From CAZPHI01 sp964586425 (GTDB taxonomy: Bacteria > Bacillota > Clostridia > Lachnospirales > Lachnospiraceae): a stretch of 17,463 nucleotides of DNA. The DNA lies in the NCBI GenBank assembly GCA_964586425.1, contig CAZPHI010000040.1, forward strand, positions 1 to 17,463, in the 5' to 3' direction. The position numbers and the translations under genes were made by a program. The notes under the pieces are model-generated. The model was given only the letters and a program-made list of their open reading frames with translations. It was not told the DNA's origin and did no database searches. This document shows, in pieces, positions 12,954 to 17,463 of the stretch (positions are counted from its first letter, which is position 1; each line of letters opens with the position of its first letter).

Positions 12954-14743
12954 TAGCCATTGCTGATTGAAGGTGAATAAAGCACCAACGCAATTGCTTT
13001 CGTAAGAATCTTGTGATCTGGCGCATATCCGTCATTAAGGCCTTTGTTCCAGTTGATAATAATATAATTATCTTTACCTGTCTCTTCAAGCTCCTCTGTT
13101 GTTATGACTCTAATGTCAACGCGCGGCATAAAGTATTTGCCTCGATACAGATTCCAGAAGATATTGGTGTTATAATCTTCTGCATCAAGCACGTAATATA
13201 CCGGTTTGCCATCGGTTATCTCTTCAACCTGCTCACCAAAGTCTGCCATCATCTGCTGATTTTCCTCAAGCGAATAGAATGCACTATTAGCAAGCGATAA
13301 CGCCATATAGCACCAACTTGCAGACATAATTGCAATTGCAATCATGCTTATCCATACTTTCTTAAATAAAAGCAATGTTAATATTACAAGTCCCAATATC
13401 ACCGCAATGAGCGAAGCCCATATTGTGTAACGGAACATATAATTGTCATCTCCAGGCGCCAGTGATTCCGGCATCCATACATTATATACACCTGTAATTG
13501 TGTAACGGCTTGGAATTCCCATCTCTTTGGCTTTTGCATATATGAATACACCGTAAGAAGATATCATATGATACACAGTGAAGATTCCATAGACAATTGC
13601 TGCCATTTTCCTCTTCATTGTTGGAATGCTAAGAAGTGCAACCATGATAACTGGTCCTAATGCATGCTCGTTATATCTTCCATACAGAAGATGATCAAAA
13701 TTGGCACCAACAATCATGAATATCGCACTGATTCCAACCGCGAACATAATATCTATGAATATGAATAACTTAATTTCCCATGATTCAGCAACTGAATCAG
13801 CCTTGCCCTGTGGTTTCTTTGTCTTAATCCAGTTAATGACTGAAAGTACTGTATCTTTTCCAGTAACGAAAAGTCCCATGAAGAACATCATCATTGTTGC
13901 GCTCGCAAGATACATGCATCTTGCTATAACATTCATGCACAGTGATAAGAATCCCTGCGGTGTCAGAATATAACTCATCTTATAAGTCTGTCCTGAGAAA
14001 TCATTAATTGCAACCTTTGCACCACTCTGGTACACCTGCGCAACGACTTCCTTCTTAACAACCATAACCATTATGACAAGCACGACCAATGTTCCGGCAA
14101 ATGCTGCAACCTGCTTCCAGCCGAGCTTCTTACCAAGCCACAGAAGCGCAATTACGATAACCGCTGCAATAATCATTCCAATTGTTCTCTGATGTGCTGC
14201 ATACAGATACGCAAGGTTTAACGCTAACAGCACCATATATCTAATCTTCTTAGTCTGAACAATCTTGCATATAAGATAAAGTGCAGTCCATGAGAAGAAT
14301 AACAATACTATCTCAACAAATGTTGTCTGCGACTGAAATACATTCGCCGTATACAGACTAATTCCGAAACAAACTGTTGCGCGGTAGAATTTTCTAATCT
14401 TAGGAAACATCATTGCAGCCACGCGGCATGCTACGAAGAAACTACCTACAAGCAATACAACATTTACCATAATTGCTGCCTTGTAAAGCATCGTTGTGTC
14501 CTTGAAAATCATCGAAAGTGGTCCAAGAATGAGTCCATATCCCCATCCATAATATGGGCAGAAGAACATAACTCCATTCCACTGCACACCGGCAAAAAAG
14601 TATCCTGATGACCAGTATCCGACCTCATCAGGCATAATCATTGGTCCATTAAGCTTGCCAACATTCCAAAGGCAAATCAGCGCAATAATTCCCGCATATA
14701 CTGCCATTATGATTATATTAATCAGTTTTTTTCTGTCTTTCAT
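12941..14743 (-). CDS. Polytopic membrane protein, probable GT-C glycosyltransferase
   Basis: This 600-residue protein has about 11-12 hydrophobic segments, beginning at residue 8 (IIIMAVYAGIIALI). The first extracytoplasmic loop contains an acidic pair in MIMPDEVGYW (D39, E40), where GT-C enzymes such as ArnT and PMTs keep their catalytic Asp or Glu. A soluble C-terminal part (about 500-600, with KPVYYVLDAEDYNTNIFW) is predicted outside the last membrane segment, as in GT-C proteins. It would transfer a sugar from a polyprenyl-phosphate donor to the glycan on the outer face. The DPM1-like gene that follows would make that donor. It could instead be a Wzy-type polymerase, but the N-terminal acidic motif favours GT-C. 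ATG 14743 overlaps the GT4 stop by 4 bases (ATGA), with AAAGGA upstream. The stop codon lies in a 13-bp repeat. Confidence 0.78.
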   Translation of the reverse strand: MKDRKKLINIIIMAVYAGIIALICLWNVGKLNGPMIMPDEVGYWSSGYFFAGVQWNGVMFFCPYYGWGYGLILGPLSMIFKDTTMLYKAAIMVNVVLLVGSFFVACRVAAMMFPKIRKFYRATVCFGISLYTANVFQSQTTFVEIVLLFFSWTALYLICKIVQTKKIRYMVLLALNLAYLYAAHQRTIGMIIAAVIVIALLWLGKKLGWKQVAAFAGTLVVLVIMVMVVKKEVVAQVYQSGAKVAINDFSGQTYKMSYILTPQGFLSLCMNVIARCMYLASATMMMFFMGLFVTGKDTVLSVINWIKTKKPQGKADSVAESWEIKLFIFIDIMFAVGISAIFMIVGANFDHLLYGRYNEHALGPVIMVALLSIPTMKRKMAAIVYGIFTVYHMISSYGVFIYAKAKEMGIPSRYTITGVYNVWMPESLAPGDDNYMFRYTIWASLIAVILGLVILTLLLFKKVWISMIAIAIMSASWCYMALSLANSAFYSLEENQQMMADFGEQVEEITDGKPVYYVLDAEDYNTNIFWNLYRGKYFMPRVDIRVITTEELEETGKDNYIIINWNKGLNDGYAPDHKILTKAIALVLYSPSISNGYVVE

Positions 14744-15948
14744 TCACGTATTCCTTTCTGTTTTCCGCAGAGTTCTTCAACCATCGCCCTAAGCTTTGGC
14801 ACTAATATCTCAGTTTCATAATTTTCAAGAAAATGCTTTCGTACTTCGGGGCTTGGCACTATCGTCTCACCTTTCACAACCGCCCTAATATTCTTAGCGA
14901 ATTCCTCCGGCTTGTTACAACGATATATTCCTTTAACGCCTTCAACGTCATATCCTTCAAGTGCCTCATCCGTCGCGAATATCTCACGTCCGAACATCAT
15001 AGCCTCAGCTGTCTTAACCTTCATTCCATCGCCATAGCGAATCGGCATAACCACCGCCGGATACTTATAATACCAATCTGCAAGATTATCCGTAGTTCCA
15101 ATTATATTAATCTTCACGCCATATTCACTTGCTTCATTAGCGATTGTCAGCAATTCCTGTCTCTTTGTCTCAAAGTTCCTGCCAACAATATCAAGCGTAT
15201 ATTCTGGAATCTTTGGAAGCACCTCCTGTATGAACCACACCACGCCATCGTAATTCGGTCCAAACAGCGAGCCAACAAACAGCAGTTTGTTCTTGTTCTT
15301 AACCTCGCCTAGTCTACTCTCATCGCAGGTATCCGTATGGGTAATCGGAAATATCGCACTTGCCTTATGTTCATATTCATCTCTTAATATCTCATCATCC
15401 CTTGGTGTCAGGCAGATTACCCTATCAGCCTTCTCAAGCCCATTAATCTCATTATGCTTTGAAGCAAGGTAAGCCGGATAGAACTGCAATCCTTCCTTCT
15501 TATACTTATTCATGGCATAATTCTTCTCAATATTCTGCATGAATACAATATGTTTTCTAGCATTTGTCTTGCCAACAATACCAGATATTGCTGAGCTTTC
15601 AACAAACATCAGATCCGGATGCAGCGAATTAATGTAATGAATCATTGCTTTCTCTGTTCCCACGGAATAGAACTTACGTCCCCGCACTGCCGCAATCAGT
15701 GCTCCTGCATTATTGTCAATTGTCTGATATGCCCTGACTTTGTCAGCATCTACATCAGCACTAAGGACATCCTTCTCTATCTCAGCCTTATCGCCAACGA
15801 TGCACGCATAGACATTGTCCTTTCCGCACACCTCAACCAGAAGATTATAATTACGTCTGGCACACTTGGCACCTCCGTAATTACAGGCGCCAAAAATATT
15901 ATGATTTGTAAAAAACACCACTCTACTCATATATTGATTCTGCTCCAT
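14740..15948 (-). CDS. Glycosyltransferase family 4 (GT-B fold)
   Basis: This 402-residue GT-B enzyme has an N-terminal domain beginning RVVFFTNHNIFGACNYGGA. It then has HIVFMQNIEKNYAMNKY and ADRVICLTPRDDEIL in the domain-linking part, KNKLLFVGSLFGPNYDGV at the start of the donor domain, and PIRYGDGMKVKTAEAMMFG, the donor-binding motif of the Glyco_trans_1_4 group. It probably transfers one hexose in repeat-unit assembly. ATG 15948 is the longest start, and ATG 15930 (MSRVV) is nearer the conserved strand. Neither has a strong ribosome binding site: GGAG lies 12 bases before 15930, and only a weak GAAGA precedes 15948. The sequence just upstream is the degenerate end of a 37-bp tandem repeat array. 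It overlaps the membrane glycosyltransferase gene by 4 bases. Confidence 0.88.
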   Translation of the reverse strand: MEQNQYMSRVVFFTNHNIFGACNYGGAKCARRNYNLLVEVCGKDNVYACIVGDKAEIEKDVLSADVDADKVRAYQTIDNNAGALIAAVRGRKFYSVGTEKAMIHYINSLHPDLMFVESSAISGIVGKTNARKHIVFMQNIEKNYAMNKYKKEGLQFYPAYLASKHNEINGLEKADRVICLTPRDDEILRDEYEHKASAIFPITHTDTCDESRLGEVKNKNKLLFVGSLFGPNYDGVVWFIQEVLPKIPEYTLDIVGRNFETKRQELLTIANEASEYGVKINIIGTTDNLADWYYKYPAVVMPIRYGDGMKVKTAEAMMFGREIFATDEALEGYDVEGVKGIYRCNKPEEFAKNIRAVVKGETIVPSPEVRKHFLENYETEILVPKLRAMVEELCGKQKGIRE

Positions 15949-15956
15949 TCTTCATT

Positions 15957-16122
15957 GTTGTGCAACCATACGTTGCGTAACCGTCTATGCGTTTGTTCAA
16001 CGTTCTGTTGCGTAACCGTCTATCTGCGCTTGTTCAACGTTTTGTTGCGTAACCGTCTATCTGCGCTTGTTCAACAGCTTGTTGCGTAACCGTCTATCTG
16101 CGCTTGTTCAACAGCTTGTTGC
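15957..16122. repeat. 37-bp tandem repeat array spanning the end of a GT2 gene and the intergenic gap
   Basis: Units start at 15972 (35 bases), 16007, 16044 and 16081 (37 bases each), with a degenerate half-unit at 15957-15971 and the start of a fifth at 16118. Units at 16044 and 16081 are identical. On the coding strand the unit contains the codons for Leu-Leu-Asn-Lys-Arg-Arg-stop, so the array is a serial duplication of the gene's own 3' end. CAACA-GCT-TGTTG (16110-16122 and 16073-16085) can form a small hairpin at unit junctions. There are no spacers, so it is not a CRISPR array. Confidence 0.88.
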
Positions 16123-17365
16123 ATGCGTCGATACTTGCAAATGCTTTCGCACCCGTAAGCTTAGCGAGCACATATTCCGCTTTTCTATTCTTAATATATT
16201 GCATATTCACATTATCAAAGCATTCTCTAATTGTTGCTGATTCTCTATCATTAAGGAATCTCTTACGTCTATAATTATAAGAATTCTTGTTACCAGCACT
16301 GCAATAGTCCTGTCGAATACAGTACATGAACTTTCTAACTCCATATACATAATAATAATCCATCAAGTCCTGATGACCACTCTCTACAAGATAATCATGA
16401 ATTGTCTTAAGTGCAAGCAATGTTGCCTCAAACATCTTTGGATTATATCTATGCAACGCCGAATTCTCATTCATTCGATATATGTATGCCTTATCATTCA
16501 GGAACAATCCATATTCAGCCTTATCGAATGCCTCAAGATTGAAGAATACATCTTCCCCAATAATAAGTCCCTTCGTGAATCTAATATTATTCTTCTTAAG
16601 GAATTCCATATTGTAGAACTTGCAACAGCACGAACCCCAGATAAGTCTTGGAAACTTTCCCACCTCCGTGCAGTAATTGTGCAACGCACCAATCATGAAC
16701 TTATGGAACTCTTCCTGACCTAACTCATCAAATTCAACATCAGGAATATTGGAGTTTGCTTGCTGCATTGCTTGGCTTGATTGTGTTGCCTGGCTTGATT
16801 GCATTGCTTGTTTTGATTGCATTGCTTGACCGGAAGTCTTATTAGCACGAGCCTCTTCATATTCATGCTCTCCTAAGTACCAGTCAAAGCAGATTATATC
16901 GCATTCTTGATTATAAGATGCCTGGCTGGCTGTATCTATGTTGGCTGTATCTATGTTGGCTGCATCTATGTTGGCTGCATCTATGTTGGCTACATCTATG
17001 TTGGCTGTACAAAAAGTCGTAAGCTGTCTTCTTAATGTATATGCCATCTTTGCCTTCATGCAAATATCAGGTTCTATGTAATCATCAGCATCAACAAACA
17101 TTACCCAATCACCTGTTGCCGCATCAAGTCCAGTATTCCTGCCTACTGACACGCCCTCATTGTCTTTGTATATTGCTTTAATGCTTGTGATTTTCTTTGC
17201 TTGCTCACTCTTCACATAATTCTTGATTAACTCAGGAGAATCATCTGTTGAGCCATCATCTACTACAATCAACTCTATATTAGAATATGTCTGGTTTACA
17301 ATGCTATCTAAGCAACGTACCAATAACTTGCCAGTATTATGAACCGGAACAATTACAGATATCAT
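16094..17365 (-). CDS. Glycosyltransferase family 2 with two repeat-rich inserts
   Basis: This GT-A enzyme of 423 residues starts MISVIVPVHNTGKLLVRCL. It has IELIVVDDGSTDDSPELI, EGVSVGRNTGLDAATGDWV and the DxD motif FVDADDYIEPDI, as in CpsJ/EpsJ-type capsule glycosyltransferases. The acceptor half has WGSCCCKFYNMEFL and GLIIGEDVFFNLEAF. Two low-complexity inserts sit after the DxD segment: five five-residue units (NID plus two small residues), then about four six-residue units (QAMQSS). They flank ECDIICFDWYLGEHEYE, so they probably form flexible surface loops. Without them the length would be normal. The ATG at 17365 is preceded by AGGAGG at a short spacing of 4 bases. The TAG stop lies in a 37-bp repeat. 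Sugar specificity is unknown. Confidence 0.88.
   Translation of the reverse strand: MISVIVPVHNTGKLLVRCLDSIVNQTYSNIELIVVDDGSTDDSPELIKNYVKSEQAKKITSIKAIYKDNEGVSVGRNTGLDAATGDWVMFVDADDYIEPDICMKAKMAYTLRRQLTTFCTANIDVANIDAANIDAANIDTANIDTASQASYNQECDIICFDWYLGEHEYEEARANKTSGQAMQSKQAMQSSQATQSSQAMQQANSNIPDVEFDELGQEEFHKFMIGALHNYCTEVGKFPRLIWGSCCCKFYNMEFLKKNNIRFTKGLIIGEDVFFNLEAFDKAEYGLFLNDKAYIYRMNENSALHRYNPKMFEATLLALKTIHDYLVESGHQDLMDYYYVYGVRKFMYCIRQDYCSAGNKNSYNYRRKRFLNDRESATIRECFDNVNMQYIKNRKAEYVLAKLTGAKAFASIDACNKLLNKRR
16765..16830. repeat. 18-bp tandem repeat inside a GT2 gene
   Basis: Units at 16765, 16783, 16801 and 16819 (last one partial) follow the pattern GCATTGCTTGGCTTGATT with a few differences. Each 18-base unit encodes a six-residue QAMQSS-like block, so unit number can change without a frameshift. 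Confidence 0.82.
16928..17002. repeat. 15-bp tandem repeat inside a GT2 gene
   Basis: Five units of GGCTGTATCTATGTT, differing at one or two positions, start at 16928, 16943, 16958, 16973 and 16988; a partial unit begins at 17003. Each encodes five residues (NID plus two small residues) in the same glycosyltransferase as the 18-bp array. Confidence 0.9.
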
Positions 17366-17373
17366 ACATCCTC

Positions 17374-17463
17374 CTATGTTTCTTGAATTATATTAAGGTT
17401 TTGTTTAGGCTTCTTGGCACTTTCGGTGTCGCAGCCTTCATACTTTACACTAATTGAAGCTAA
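17374..17463 (-). CDS. 3' end of an unidentified gene entering from the right edge
   Basis: One minus-strand frame is open from the window edge for 29 codons to a TAG at 17376-17374; the other two frames stop within the first four codons. The visible tail is LASISVKYEGCDTESAKKPK followed by QNLNIIQET. The stop codon runs into the AGGAGG ribosome binding site of the next gene, typical of an operon junction. Length is too short to assign a family; another glycosyltransferase or an assembly protein would be in keeping with the neighbours. Confidence 0.5.
   Translation of the reverse strand, partial: LASISVKYEGCDTESAKKPKQNLNIIQET

Noticed and set aside
12941..14743. Wzy polymerase or Wzx flippase
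   Set aside because: The MPDE motif in the first outer loop, the soluble C-terminal part and the adjacent DPM1-like gene fit GT-C better, although Wzy cannot be fully excluded.
15957..16122. Possible CRISPR array
   Set aside because: The 35-37-bp units are directly adjacent with no unique spacers, no cas genes are present, and the units include coding sequence of the flanking gene.
1..17463. tRNA, rRNA, insertion sequences or integrase genes
   Set aside because: No tRNA-like cloverleaf, rRNA-like sequence, transposase or integrase motif was recognised on either strand by eye.

Overview
The window is a stretch of an AT-rich Firmicutes genome, most likely a Clostridia/Lachnospiraceae gut or rumen anaerobe. 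This rests on the split CpsC/CpsD-type regulators, a PHP-type CpsB phosphatase, strong AGGAGG-like ribosome binding sites and TTGA/TATAAT-like promoters; the species cannot be named from sequence alone. All recognisable genes lie on the minus strand, so transcription runs right to left. Two 100-N blocks (1897-1996 and 4555-4654) show that it is a draft scaffold.

In transcription order, the right half (17463 down to 6813) is a glycosyltransferase block for a capsular or extracellular polysaccharide. It holds the tail of an unidentified gene, a GT2 with two repeat-rich inserts, a GT4, a polytopic 600-residue membrane protein with GT-C features, a DPM1/ArnC-like polyprenyl-phosphate glycosyltransferase, a second GT4 with a 36-bp internal tandem repeat, and three more GT2 enzymes. 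The middle (6740-4543) is a two-gene cassette with its own good promoter: an ABC/AAA_15-type ATPase and a TOPRIM-fold protein that overlap by 8 bases. This gene pairing resembles OLD-family, PARIS (AriA/AriB) and AbiL-type phage-defence systems. The left part (4550-917) starts from another good promoter with a structured leader and encodes the initiating phosphoglycosyltransferase, CpsB (Wzb-like) phosphatase, CpsC (Wzz-like) chain-length co-polymerase and CpsD (Wze-like) tyrosine kinase. Beyond a hairpin-containing gap comes a membrane-anchored DUF5011-like protein that runs off the left edge.

The genes fit one Wzx/Wzy-type pathway. The phosphoglycosyltransferase loads the first sugar on undecaprenyl phosphate, the GT2/GT4 enzymes extend the repeat unit, and the DPM1-like enzyme plus GT-C protein probably add a lipid-linked sugar on the outer face. 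CpsB, CpsC and CpsD control chain length and export. No Wzx flippase or clear Wzy polymerase lies in the window. The order is unusual because the initiation/regulation module is downstream of the glycosyltransferases, with the putative defence pair between them.

The window is rich in short tandem repeats. Those inside genes have periods divisible by three (12, 15, 18 and 36 bp). Those with periods not divisible by three (13 and 37 bp) lie at gene ends and contain the stop codon. The strongest leads are the ATPase-TOPRIM cassette and this repeat pattern.
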